A DNA stretch of 64,000 nucleotides from Promethearchaeota archaeon. GTDB taxonomy: Archaea > Asgardarchaeota > Lokiarchaeia > Sigyniarchaeales > Promethearchaeaceae. The position numbers and the translations under genes are program-made. The notes beneath the pieces were generated by a model. The model ran no database searches. It saw only the letters and a program-made list of their open reading frames with translations, and was not told the DNA's origin. Where the stretch lies: the NCBI GenBank assembly GCA_016933055.1, contig JAFGBS010000009.1, forward strand, positions 447,590-511,589, given 5' to 3'. Of this stretch, positions 44,941 to 54,473 are shown one piece after another (position 1 is the stretch's first letter; every line of letters begins with the position of its first letter).

Positions 44941-45990
44941 ATGTCTGAGAATAGGTGGCAAGTTAAGGAGCAAGTAAAAAGGAAAAACGCTCAAAATCCT
45001 GATTTTAACTTAAAATCTCTTGAATATATTACACAAAACCAAATTGAGACAGAAGAGTTAGTTAAAAACGCAAATAAATCATATCAAGAAGGAAATTTTG
45101 GAGATTGTGCGAAAAATTTCCGCCAATTAGCACGAATCATAAAACAACTTGAGAATACTATTGAAATAAAAGGGAATTATGATATACGAAATACTCTAAA
45201 TGATTTAACTGGTAAAGAATGGTTACGCCATACAAAATCTTGGCTCATTGTCGATGGTAAACCCTCTGACATTGTATATAACATCAAGAACCATCCTGCT
45301 TCTTTTCCCCCCACTCTCGCATCTCATTTCATCGAGTTTTTTACAAAAAAAGGAGATTGGGTTTTTGATCCCTTTATGGGAATTGGCAGTGTTCTAAAAT
45401 CTGCTCAAGATTTGGAAAGAAATTGTTGGGGGATAGAATTAAACCAAAAATACCAAGAATTTGCACATAATCGATTAACAGCAAATAATTCTTTAGTTCT
45501 TGAGGTCACTCATGGGGATGCACGAAATGCTGTTCCATTATGGGAAACTAGGAACTTTCCAACGATGGATTTTGTGATTACTTCTCCCCCCTATTGGGAT
45601 ATGTTAGGAAAATCTCGCGGAGGAGTTATGTCTACATCAAAGCAGAGGGTTGAGAATGGCTTGGATGAAACATATAGTGATGATCCAAATGATCTTGGAA
45701 ATATATCAGATGTAGATATATATTTAGATCAATTATATGAAATTTTTGCCAATTTGAAGAAAATTCTATCTCCGAATGCCTATTTACTTGTGGTGATGCA
45801 AAATATCCGTAAAAAGGATGGAGAAATGGAACCTATTGCCTGGAATTTCGCAAAAAAAATGAAGAAGTCGTATTCATTGAGACAAGAATTCATATGGTGT
45901 CAAGATCAGAAATTCATGGGTATTTGGGGGTATCCTAAAATTTACGTATCGAATGTCCACCACCACTATTGTTTAGTGTTCCAGAATTAA
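44941..45990 (+). CDS. DNA methyltransferase with SPPYW motif (N4-cytosine type)
   Basis: I start at ATG 44941, with AGGT seven bases before it; an upstream frame exists but overlaps the divergent gene. In the 349-residue protein an N-terminal helical part (about 1-85) precedes WLRHTKSW. The AdoMet motif DPFMGIGS lies near residue 143 with GIELN after it. The catalytic TSPPYWDM near 213 is typical of N4-cytosine methylases. The order motif I then IV differs from the beta class such as M.PvuII. No nuclease gene is nearby, so it appears to be a solitary modification enzyme. Confidence 0.85.
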   Translation: MSENRWQVKEQVKRKNAQNPDFNLKSLEYITQNQIETEELVKNANKSYQEGNFGDCAKNFRQLARIIKQLENTIEIKGNYDIRNTLNDLTGKEWLRHTKSWLIVDGKPSDIVYNIKNHPASFPPTLASHFIEFFTKKGDWVFDPFMGIGSVLKSAQDLERNCWGIELNQKYQEFAHNRLTANNSLVLEVTHGDARNAVPLWETRNFPTMDFVITSPPYWDMLGKSRGGVMSTSKQRVENGLDETYSDDPNDLGNISDVDIYLDQLYEIFANLKKILSPNAYLLVVMQNIRKKDGEMEPIAWNFAKKMKKSYSLRQEFIWCQDQKFMGIWGYPKIYVSNVHHHYCLVFQN

Positions 45991-46079
45991 TAATTAATAG
46001 GTGTTTTGAAAATAGATTTTGAAATCTGATTTATTTGTTTTGTCAAACAATTTATTATCGAGTGAGATGAACTTTTATT

Positions 46080-46955
46080 ATGAAGAGATGGATAAAAAAA
46101 AATCAATTACTTTTGTACCTTTTCCTCACTTATCTGATAGCATGTATTGCAACGATTCTTCATAATGTATTCGGCATTCATTTCATCTCACAATCCAATC
46201 TAACGTTCCCTGCTGTAATTTTGTGGGTCTTCTATATTTTTAGCCCTACCATCTCAGGATTCTTAATCACAACATTTGTAGAGGGAAAAAAAGGCATCCT
46301 TAACGTTATCCGAGGATATACCATAGTAAAAGTAAATTGGTTTTGGTATTTTGGAGCTTTAATTCTCTTATTGGCACCTTTATCTATAGGATTTATTTTT
46401 TTCATTCTAGAAAAATCTCCCGGTCCAAGTGATAGCATTTCTGTTGGAAATATATTCTACTTAATTGGATTTGGATTATTATCGGGACCTATTTCAGAGG
46501 AGGGAGGATGGAGAGGTTTTATGCTTCCTAAGTTAGAATCGAAACACAATGCTTCGGTCTCCAGCCTAATACTTGGATTTACGTGGTATGTTTGGCATAT
46601 TCCTCTTTATTTCATCGAAGGAACAAGTCAATATGAATCCTTGCAATATGGTATAGTGTCTTCCATAGTCTCAATTAGCATTTATTGGGTTTTAGTAATG
46701 GTTATTGCCCAAATACTAACCTTTTTGTACAATAATTCCCGTGGGAGTTTAATTATTACAATTCTAGCACATTTTTGCTTTAATTTTAGCAGCACTCTAA
46801 TTTTAAATTCCGGACTCGGGTTGTTAGAACCGATGACATTCAACATCGTGGGTAGTATATTAGCAATAGCATATTTGGTACTGATATATGCTGGTTTTGG
46901 GTATCAGAACATGTCCCGCAAAGATAAAGATAAATTACCGTTTAATCGGTCTTAA
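46080..46955 (+). CDS. CPBP-family intramembrane metalloprotease
   Basis: The 291-residue protein has about eight hydrophobic segments and the motifs of the CAAX protease/bacteriocin-processing family: SEEGGWRGFMLP (EExxxR) near residue 142, the histidine in WYVWHIPLY near 172 and AHFCFNFS near 234. In eukaryotes the family (Rce1) trims prenylated proteins; in prokaryotes roles vary. No bacteriocin or prenylated partner gene is seen next to it. Confidence 0.87.
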   Translation: MKRWIKKNQLLLYLFLTYLIACIATILHNVFGIHFISQSNLTFPAVILWVFYIFSPTISGFLITTFVEGKKGILNVIRGYTIVKVNWFWYFGALILLLAPLSIGFIFFILEKSPGPSDSISVGNIFYLIGFGLLSGPISEEGGWRGFMLPKLESKHNASVSSLILGFTWYVWHIPLYFIEGTSQYESLQYGIVSSIVSISIYWVLVMVIAQILTFLYNNSRGSLIITILAHFCFNFSSTLILNSGLGLLEPMTFNIVGSILAIAYLVLIYAGFGYQNMSRKDKDKLPFNRS

Positions 46956-46968
46956 GATTCCAGATTCG

Positions 46969-47301
46969 CTAAAGACCGCGAGCTTTTTTGAGACGCGCTT
47001 GCCTTAATTTTCGTTCTTTCTCCCATTTCTTACCACAAAACTTACAATATAATCCAAAAAGACTCTGATCTTCAATCTCAAATGGTTTGGCACATTTTAC
47101 ACAAACAGAATGATATTCAAACCAATAAGCTTCATGATCTGGATCAATCTCGATTTCTTTTTCCTTTGAAATCCCGCATTGGTTACAATAGATCCCCGAC
47201 AGAATTGCTTCGCCATCATAAAACATTTTACCGCATTTCACACAGCAGTTACTTTTGATTTCGTTCCATACAGGTTTTGAGTTTTTCCGAATTTTCTCCA
47301 T
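46969..47301 (-). CDS. small protein with two zinc ribbons
   Basis: The 110-residue protein holds two similar cysteine units, CCVKCGKMF with YCNQCGIS and VCVKCAKPF with YCKFCGKKW, each giving four zinc ligands. The internal duplication is visible (FYDGEAILSGIYC against FEIEDQSLFGLYC). A basic tail of about 20 residues may bind nucleic acid. It lies 54 bp upstream... on the minus strand it is downstream of uvrA. No known family recognised. Confidence 0.7.
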   Translation of the reverse strand: MEKIRKNSKPVWNEIKSNCCVKCGKMFYDGEAILSGIYCNQCGISKEKEIEIDPDHEAYWFEYHSVCVKCAKPFEIEDQSLFGLYCKFCGKKWEKERKLRQARLKKARGL

Positions 47302-47354
47302 GATCCTATATCCCCATTCGAATATTAATTAAAAAAAAGTAGAGTATATCATGA

Positions 47355-50327
47355 TTATGATGTTTTAATTGGATCTTCTTGAAGATTATCAATGTTAGTT
47401 TTTGATTGTAATTTGGATAGAACTTTTCTCAGATATTTACCAGTATATGAACGGTCATTGACCGCTATTTCTTCTGGTGTTCCGGAGGCAATGATCTCCC
47501 CCCCGTTTTCACCACCTTCTGGTCCCAAGTCAATGATATAATCCGCACTTTTAATTATGTCCAAATTATGTTCAATTACAACTACTGAATTGCCTTGATC
47601 GACTAATCGTTGAAGAGCTTTTATCAGAATCTTTACATCATGGAAATGTAAACCTGTAGTGGGTTCATCCAGCAAGAAAAGCGTATTTCCTGTGGAGCGT
47701 TTAGATAATTCTCTGGATAATTTCATTCTCTGTGCTTCTCCACCACTTAACGTAGTGGAGCTCTGTCCCAACTCAATATAGCCCAAACCGACATCAACAA
47801 CGGTTTGTAATATTTCGTTTATCTTTTGATTATTTTCGAAGAATTCTAATGCTTGGTTGTGGGTCATTCGCAAAACTTCGTAGATATTTTTACCTTTATA
47901 TTTCACTTCTAAAGTTTCTTCATTATATCTTTGCCCTTGACACACATCACATTTCACGTACACATCAGGGAGGAAATGCATTTCAATAAGGTTATACCCC
48001 AAACCACCACATTTTTCACACCTTCCCGCTTTTGTATTAAACGAAAAACGACCTTTCTCATATCCTCGAATCTTTGCTTCTTCAGTTTTTGCAAAAGTGT
48101 CTCGTATATAATCGAAAGCTTTTGTATATGTGGCTGGTACTGATTTAGGAGTTCTCCCAATCGGGCTCTGATCAATGTTAATTATTTTATCAATATATTC
48201 CAATCCTTCGATAGTGTCATATTTTATGTGCAATCCTTTCTTCTTGCGGCGTAAAGATTCTTCTACTGCGTTGAGGAGAACTTCCTGAACTAATGATGAT
48301 TTACCAGCACCCGAAACGCCCGTTACACATGTAAACACTCCTAGTGGAATCTCTGCAGTAACACTTTTCAGATTATTTTCCCGAGCACCACTGATACGGA
48401 TTCTAGATTCAGAGAGAGGCCTTCGAGATTTAGGAAGGCATATTTTCTCTTTTCCGGATAAGTATCTGCCTGTGATAGAACGTGGATTATTCATAACTGT
48501 TTCTAAATTACCCGTTTCTACGATTTCTCCTCCTTTTTCCCCTCCAAATGGTCCGATATCCACAATGAAATCCGCAGCGCGTATCACATCTTCATCATGT
48601 TCCACAATTAGAACGGTATTTCCTCGCTTCTTTAACTCAATAAGCATATTGATCAACTTAGACTTATCTCGGGGATGCAGGCCTATCGTAGGTTCATCAA
48701 GTACATAAAGTACTCCCACAAGATTTGATCCAATTTGTGTAGCTAATCGAATGCGCTCACTTTCTCCACCTGAGAGAGTACGAGCCACACGGTCCAATGA
48801 AATATAATCTAATCCAACATTTTCTAGGAAAAAATACCTCGAATGAATTTCTTTAAGGATTTCCTTAGCAATCGTTCGTTCCCGTTTGGATAATTTTACA
48901 CAGTTGAACCAACGAATTGCTTCGGATACATACATCCGTGATACTTCCCATATGTTTTTGTCATTGATAGTTACAGCAAGACTAACTGGTTTTAATCGTT
49001 TTCCTTTACATGCGCTGCATTCGTATTCACGCATGAATTGTTCATACCACTCTCGCATCCCTTGGGATTTTGTTCTCAAGTATCTATTCTGAAGGATGGT
49101 AATAATACCTTTAAACGGACGCTTATACCTGACACTAAAATGTACTTCATCTTCGTCCTCTTCTTCTTCATTCTGTGAATCATATCCTCCATTACGTTCA
49201 AAATTAAAGGAAATTTTTTCTTTTCCCGTTCCATATAGGAATTTATTCCAAAATTCATCAGGAAGATCATCAATGGATTGAGTAATGTCCACATTGTAAT
49301 ATTCTGCAAGAGCTTCGATGGTTTTCCAACTCCAACTATTAATTGAACCAAACCCTCCCACTCGGGTCAACCCGCTATCATAAAGATTGACGGATGTATC
49401 GGGGAATATTTTAGCCTCATCAAAATTTAGAACGGTTCCTAAACCTTTGCAAAATTCGCACATTCCGTAAGGAGTGTTGAAGCTGAAGTCCCTAGCTTGC
49501 AGTTTTTCATACGAAACACCACACTCGGGACAGAAAAAGTGCTCTGAGAATATTTTGGAATCTCCATTTACTATGGAGATTTTTACTAGTCCTTCAGCAA
49601 GTTTAAGGGATGTTTCGATAGAATTAGCTACACGTGAACGGAATTCATCATCTTCTTCCGTTTTCATAATCAACCGGTCAACAATAACATCAATATCATG
49701 TTTGATATTCCTATCCAAGTTAATAGGTTCCTCTAAAAGGTATTCAATGGCTTCTTTTCCTTGATCTTGAATCATGATCCTTGAATATCCACTTTTCTGC
49801 AACTTCAGGAATAATTTTTCATAGGTTCCCTTTTTTCCCCGTACCATGGGTGCAAGAATCTTGAATTTTGTTCCGGTGTTAAGAGATTGCAGAATTTCAT
49901 GGATAATCTCTTGACTGCTTTTTGGAGTAATTTCTCTTCTACATATAGGACAATGGGGAATTCCGATATTTGCCCATAATAATCTTAAATAATCATAAAT
50001 TTCGGTAACCGTACCCACAGTTGAACGTGGGTTTTTTGAGACGGTTTTCTGTTCAATTGCAATAGCAGGAGACAATCCCTCAATATAATCAACATCTGGC
50101 TTATCCATTCCTTCTAAAAACTGGCGTGCATAAGCAGAAAGGGATTGTAAATATCTTCGCTGACCCTCTGCGTAAATAGTATCAATCGCTAAACTAGACT
50201 TACCGGAGCCACTTAGACCAGTAAATACAACCAATTTATCACGTGGGATTTTCACATCAATATTTTTGAGATTGTGTTGTCGTGCGCCTTTTACAATGAT
50301 GTATTTGGAATTATTGGGATTGGTCAT
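47355..50327 (-). CDS. uvrA: UvrA, excinuclease ABC subunit A
   Basis: The 990-residue protein has two ABC modules: Walker [20 protein letters not shown] and later [11 protein letters not shown], signature LSGGE twice, and zinc modules ([13 protein letters not shown] with [15 protein letters not shown] with CDVCQG). It scans DNA for lesions and loads UvrB. It is full length and intact. UvrABC is bacterial in origin and occurs in some archaea by transfer. uvrB lies 1.6 kb upstream on the same strand; uvrC is not in the window. Confidence 0.97.
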   Translation of the reverse strand: MTNPNNSKYIIVKGARQHNLKNIDVKIPRDKLVVFTGLSGSGKSSLAIDTIYAEGQRRYLQSLSAYARQFLEGMDKPDVDYIEGLSPAIAIEQKTVSKNPRSTVGTVTEIYDYLRLLWANIGIPHCPICRREITPKSSQEIIHEILQSLNTGTKFKILAPMVRGKKGTYEKLFLKLQKSGYSRIMIQDQGKEAIEYLLEEPINLDRNIKHDIDVIVDRLIMKTEEDDEFRSRVANSIETSLKLAEGLVKISIVNGDSKIFSEHFFCPECGVSYEKLQARDFSFNTPYGMCEFCKGLGTVLNFDEAKIFPDTSVNLYDSGLTRVGGFGSINSWSWKTIEALAEYYNVDITQSIDDLPDEFWNKFLYGTGKEKISFNFERNGGYDSQNEEEEDEDEVHFSVRYKRPFKGIITILQNRYLRTKSQGMREWYEQFMREYECSACKGKRLKPVSLAVTINDKNIWEVSRMYVSEAIRWFNCVKLSKRERTIAKEILKEIHSRYFFLENVGLDYISLDRVARTLSGGESERIRLATQIGSNLVGVLYVLDEPTIGLHPRDKSKLINMLIELKKRGNTVLIVEHDEDVIRAADFIVDIGPFGGEKGGEIVETGNLETVMNNPRSITGRYLSGKEKICLPKSRRPLSESRIRISGARENNLKSVTAEIPLGVFTCVTGVSGAGKSSLVQEVLLNAVEESLRRKKKGLHIKYDTIEGLEYIDKIINIDQSPIGRTPKSVPATYTKAFDYIRDTFAKTEEAKIRGYEKGRFSFNTKAGRCEKCGGLGYNLIEMHFLPDVYVKCDVCQGQRYNEETLEVKYKGKNIYEVLRMTHNQALEFFENNQKINEILQTVVDVGLGYIELGQSSTTLSGGEAQRMKLSRELSKRSTGNTLFLLDEPTTGLHFHDVKILIKALQRLVDQGNSVVVIEHNLDIIKSADYIIDLGPEGGENGGEIIASGTPEEIAVNDRSYTGKYLRKVLSKLQSKTNIDNLQEDPIKTS

Positions 50328-50505
50328 TTCTATGTTACCGTTTCAAGATCTTCAATTTAGTCCCACTTTTTGAGTTTACTACTTTGAATTAAAAAGAAGA
50401 ATGCGCTGGAGAAATAATTAATTGAGGAAAAAAAACCGCAACTTATTGATAATCTAAGTATTGATCTACTTTTATTAATCCAAATTACAAGTTGCTTTTG
50501 AAGTA

Positions 50506-51966
50506 TTAGACATATATATTTTCCTTGGGATCGGGGGGGTCTGTATCTTCAATAGGGAATGTATCTTCTTCCAAGATTTGGGTTAATTCCCATTCCCGTT
50601 CGTTTCCTTCTCGATCAAATACTCTCAGGAGATCTAAGGAACTTTCCCCTTTGGTCGATCCAAGAATCATATTAATATAGTACATGTTGAAAGTTTGACG
50701 ATCTTGATCGGAGGGAATTGGGGGACCGAGAGTATGGGAATGAATGAATCCTACAATACTCGTATCCATAAAAGGAATTTGGTCTTTATAATATCCGGTT
50801 GCAAAAGGAGTAGAAAAATATCTTGCTGGGAGCCGGAGACGCCATATTACCCATCTATCTAGCTGTACAAAACCACCCATCTCGTTTGGAGCATGTTCCT
50901 TGGCCGTTTGTTTTGCTAAGTTAAGGAACTGCTGAGATATTTGGATTTTTCCAAATCCATAAAATCCTAAACATGCTTTAAGTTCCCTTAGGACTTCTGT
51001 TAAGCTATAAGGTTCACTCTTCAGCCACGTCCGGAGGGAATATAACCTATCAGACAAGGATTGAGTAGATAATTTTTCTACAATAAAAACGGGGAATTCA
51101 AATTTTGGAGGATCGGGATAATCACTCAAATCCATGAAAACTGCATAATTTTCTCCTAAATCGACGGAATACCTATTTTCATAGTTATCTAATTTCTCAA
51201 TAGTGAACATATTGGACGCTTTCTTAATTTGTTGGGATACGTTGAAGATTTGCTCTTTAATTCTCGTTTTTTTTTGTGCAATTAGTTCTTTCAACCTAGG
51301 AGGTGTATATAATTCGTCCACTTTTCTTTCAAGTTCGCTATAAGATGGATATTTCCTTATAATTTCCATATCTTTTGGCTCGAGTGTATCAAAAGCATTT
51401 ATTGCAGTCTTAAATCGTCCTTTAAATTCTAACAGTAGTGTTCGAGCTAAATCTTGATAGGATTTTATAAATAAACTATTCTCAGGTTCAAGCGTATAAG
51501 CTTCTTTATACATATTTAAAGCATGCTCGAAATTTTTTAATTTCTCATACTGGGTTGCTGCGAGATACGTCGCTAGTTGAGCTACTTCGGGATAATTATC
51601 GCGCATATACTCGCATAATTCTACAGCCACACCTGGTCTTTTTATTGAAATAATTATTTCTGCACGCTTTAACAATGCTTCCGCAGGTTCTCCCTCAATT
51701 GTATCCAGTTTTTGATACTGTTCTATTAAAAACCCCTTTATATCTTCCATCATTTTCCCTAAACATTCGTGATTTTCCGAAAGCCGATGCGTGGAACAAA
51801 ATTTCTTCCCACAATATGTGCATTTATTCATATAATTTTGGATTTTGATATTGCAGTAATAACAAAGCTCTAAATTTTCGTAATTATTTGATAATTCCTC
51901 GTATAATTTGTTCTTTTTTTGTTTCCTTATTGTTAAACCCCTCCTATAGAAACATATTAAAAACAA
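50506..51966 (-). CDS. AN1-type zinc finger / TPR-like / JAMM metalloprotease fusion
   Basis: In this 486-residue protein, residues about 35-70 hold an AN1-like finger (CYYCNIKI, CTYCGKKFC, then HRLSENHEC). A helical repeat region with TPR-like units (FEHALNMYKEAYTLEPEN) fills the next 120 residues. The C-terminal part is a JAMM/MPN+ domain with the catalytic glutamate in NEMGGF near 361 and the zinc motif HSHTLGPPIPSDQD near 408, which fits HxHx7SxxD exactly. JAMM enzymes such as Rpn11 and AMSH cleave ubiquitin-like isopeptide bonds, and AN1 fingers occur in ubiquitin-pathway proteins. The frame opens at TTG 51966, immediately after the uvrB stop. A strong AGGAGGGG inside it precedes an ATA codon that might be the true start. 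Confidence 0.85.
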   Translation of the reverse strand: MFLICFYRRGLTIRKQKKNKLYEELSNNYENLELCYYCNIKIQNYMNKCTYCGKKFCSTHRLSENHECLGKMMEDIKGFLIEQYQKLDTIEGEPAEALLKRAEIIISIKRPGVAVELCEYMRDNYPEVAQLATYLAATQYEKLKNFEHALNMYKEAYTLEPENSLFIKSYQDLARTLLLEFKGRFKTAINAFDTLEPKDMEIIRKYPSYSELERKVDELYTPPRLKELIAQKKTRIKEQIFNVSQQIKKASNMFTIEKLDNYENRYSVDLGENYAVFMDLSDYPDPPKFEFPVFIVEKLSTQSLSDRLYSLRTWLKSEPYSLTEVLRELKACLGFYGFGKIQISQQFLNLAKQTAKEHAPNEMGGFVQLDRWVIWRLRLPARYFSTPFATGYYKDQIPFMDTSIVGFIHSHTLGPPIPSDQDRQTFNMYYINMILGSTKGESSLDLLRVFDREGNEREWELTQILEEDTFPIEDTDPPDPKENIYV

Positions 51967-51968
51967 TA

Positions 51969-53951
51969 TTATTTTATACTTTGTGCTAGTTCTTTTATTT
52001 TATCCCGAAGAAACGCTGCTTTCTCGAATTCTAAATTATCCGCATACTCTCGCATCAAAGAATCCAATTCATTAAGTAAATCAATCTTGTTTGCTTCTTC
52101 TTCAATTCTTTCCTCAATGGTTTTTTTAAGTGTGCTCTCCGCTTCTTCTTCATCTATAACTTCACGTGAAAGGGATTCTCTTAGTTGTTTTTGGATAGTT
52201 TGCGGTGTAATATCATGCTCCCTATTGTATCTAATCTGTTTTGCGCGCCTTCGATTGGTTTCCGCAATTGCTTCCGTAATGGATTTAGTAATTTTATCTG
52301 CGTATAAGATTGCTTTTCCATTTACATTCCGTGAAGCTCGACCAATAGTTTGGATTAGGGAACGTGTATTTCGCAGAAATCCTTCTCTATCCGCATCCAA
52401 TATAGCAACAAGGGAAACTTCTGGTAAATCTAATCCTTCTCGTAGCAAATTAATACCCACAACTACTTCAATTTCACCTGAACGTAGTTTTCTCAAGATT
52501 TCTGACCGTTCTACTGTGTCAATATCACTATGAAGATACTTTATTTTTATACCCCGCTCGGCATAGTATTCTGCTATGTTTTCTGCAAGGCGTTTTGTTA
52601 ATGTGGTTACAAGAACTCGTTCATTTCGTTGAACCACTTGTCGAATTTCATTTAATAAATCTTCGATTTGATCCTCTGTTGGTCGAATTTCAGTCTGAGG
52701 ATCTACTAAACCGGTGGGACGAATCACTTGATCAGCAATAAGCTTGCTTCTCTCCAATTCCCAATCCCCGGGAGTGGCACTGGTGAAAATAATTTGGTTG
52801 ATTTTGTTATCCCATTCAATAAATTTGAGAGGACGATTGTCATACGCTGCCTTTAAACGGAAACCAAAGTCAATAAGATTCTTCTTTCTTGAAATATCTC
52901 CTCCTATCATTCCGTGTACCTGTGGAACTCCTATGTGACTCTCATCCATCACCATTAGATAATCATCGGGAAAATAATCCAAAAGCGTGTAAGGCCTCTC
53001 CCCGATCTTCCTACCATCAAAATAGCGAGAATAATTCTCAATTCCTTTACAAGTCCCAAATTCAAGAATAGTTTCAAGATCATAGTTCGTTCTCTGCTCT
53101 AATCGTTGAGCTTCCGCATATTTTCCTTGTTTTTTGAACTCTTCCACCTCATCGTTGAGATCTTCTCGAATTTGTCTTATAATAGCTTCCAACACTTCAA
53201 AATTTGTAACATATTCACTAGCTGGAAACAGAAATATTTCATTCACATTTCGTATTGTTTTTCCCGTATATGGATTTACTTCATGAATATCTTCCACCTC
53301 ATCGCCAAAATAAAAGAGCTTGTACCCTAAATTCATCTCTGCGGAGTAGATTATCACAGTATCACCTTTGACTCTGAATAGTCCTGGGCGTATCTCGATA
53401 TCGTTTCGAGCATAAGAGATTTTAACCAATTTTTGGGAAAGATCCCGAATACTCAACGTTTGTCCTTTTTTTATTTTTATAATGCTCTCCTTACGGAAAT
53501 TTGGGTCACCAGAAGCGAATATACAGGAAACTGAGGCAATAACTATTACATCACGCCGAGTTAATAATGAACTCATAGCCTTTAAACGATACCAACGGAT
53601 CTGTTCATTGATATCCAGATCTTTTTCAATATATAGACCTTTTTCAGGTACATATGCTTCCGGTTGATAATAATCATAGTAAGAGATGAAATATTCTACT
53701 GCATTGTCTGGAAAAAGTTCCTTCAACTCTTGATACAATTGTGCAGCTAGTGTTTTATTTGGAGCCATCACAATAGTTGGACGTTGCACTTTTTCGATGA
53801 CTTTCGCAATACTAAAAGTTTTACCCGTTCCAGTCGCTCCAAGTAAAGTTATGTATTTATCTCTACGATTGAGAGCATTCACAATATCTTGAATTGCTGT
53901 AGGTTGGTCCCCTTTTGGCATATAGTCAGATTTAACCCTAAACTCGTCCAT
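51969..53951 (-). CDS. uvrB: UvrB, excinuclease ABC subunit B
   Basis: The 660-residue helicase-like protein has Walker A LLGATGTGKTFSIAK near residue 38, the beta-hairpin YYDYYQPEAYVP, DESH, the helicase motifs EGLDLPEVSLVAILDADREG and QTIGRASRN, and the C-terminal UVR motif (ADNLEFEKAAFLRDKIKEL) that contacts UvrC. It verifies damage after loading by UvrA. The AN1-JAMM gene follows without a gap. The upstream region holds two inverted repeats. Confidence 0.97.
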   Translation of the reverse strand: MDEFRVKSDYMPKGDQPTAIQDIVNALNRRDKYITLLGATGTGKTFSIAKVIEKVQRPTIVMAPNKTLAAQLYQELKELFPDNAVEYFISYYDYYQPEAYVPEKGLYIEKDLDINEQIRWYRLKAMSSLLTRRDVIVIASVSCIFASGDPNFRKESIIKIKKGQTLSIRDLSQKLVKISYARNDIEIRPGLFRVKGDTVIIYSAEMNLGYKLFYFGDEVEDIHEVNPYTGKTIRNVNEIFLFPASEYVTNFEVLEAIIRQIREDLNDEVEEFKKQGKYAEAQRLEQRTNYDLETILEFGTCKGIENYSRYFDGRKIGERPYTLLDYFPDDYLMVMDESHIGVPQVHGMIGGDISRKKNLIDFGFRLKAAYDNRPLKFIEWDNKINQIIFTSATPGDWELERSKLIADQVIRPTGLVDPQTEIRPTEDQIEDLLNEIRQVVQRNERVLVTTLTKRLAENIAEYYAERGIKIKYLHSDIDTVERSEILRKLRSGEIEVVVGINLLREGLDLPEVSLVAILDADREGFLRNTRSLIQTIGRASRNVNGKAILYADKITKSITEAIAETNRRRAKQIRYNREHDITPQTIQKQLRESLSREVIDEEEAESTLKKTIEERIEEEANKIDLLNELDSLMREYADNLEFEKAAFLRDKIKELAQSIK

Positions 53952-54059
53952 ATTTTCACCTTATTGAATTGATAAGCAAAATTGTGGGTCACCAAAAAAT
54001 ATAATCCCAATAAAACAAAAGGAGAGTAATGCATTATAGACTCTTATTCAGAGAAGAGG

Positions 54060-54118
54060 GAATTTGAACAAAGGGAACTATTTACGTGTTCAAATTCAAC
54101 GAGGGATTTGCGATCCCT
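54060..54118. repeat. pair of inverted repeats between the CopG-like gene and uvrB
   Basis: A perfect 11-bp inverted repeat (GAATTTGAACA at 54060-54070 and TGTTCAAATTC at 54087-54097) flanks a 16-base spacer. Four bases further a second repeat reads AGGGAT, loop TTGCG, ATCCCT (54102-54118). They lie about 110-170 bp upstream of the uvrB ATG and 67 bp after the CopG-like gene. They could be an operator, a terminator of the CopG-like transcript or a leader RNA. Confidence 0.6.
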
Positions 54119-54185
54119 ATTCAGGTTTTTGTATTTTTTAACTCAATTATTGACAGAATAGTATTACAAATCGAAAGTTACATGA

Positions 54186-54416
54186 TTATGAATTTAGATT
54201 ATCCTCTAATTTATCGGGAGGTAATTCAAAATCCAGGAGCTTAATGTTTTGAAGTTCTTTTTCAAGAAATTCTTCTATTGCTTTTCTGATTCCGTCTGAA
54301 CGAGAACTAATTATTCCCATTTCTTGTAATTTAGCTAAATTAGTACAATATATTTCGGGTAGAGCAATAGTGATGTTTTGTAGTTTCGCGTCTTCTTCTT
54401 TCTTCACAGAAATCAT
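54186..54416 (-). CDS. CopG/ribbon-helix-helix-like regulator
   Basis: A 76-residue protein with a short strand NITIALPEIYC, then helix A LAKLQEMGII, and SRSDGIRKAIEEFLEKE as helix B. This is the ribbon-helix-helix layout of CopG/NikR-type DNA-binding proteins that act as dimers. No toxin gene is adjacent, so a plain repressor role is more likely than an antitoxin. It precedes the inverted repeats and uvrB on the same strand and might bind there. Confidence 0.75.
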   Translation of the reverse strand: MISVKKEEDAKLQNITIALPEIYCTNLAKLQEMGIISSRSDGIRKAIEEFLEKELQNIKLLDFELPPDKLEDNLNS

Positions 54417-54473
54417 CAGCCCATTGTTAATTACATTTTCTGGTTTATATTTTTTATTTCATCCATTTTGTTA

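Noticed and set aside
54186-54416. Toxin-antitoxin pair based on the CopG-like protein
   Set aside because: No toxin-like gene lies beside it; the neighbours are uvrB and a lipid-kinase-like gene.
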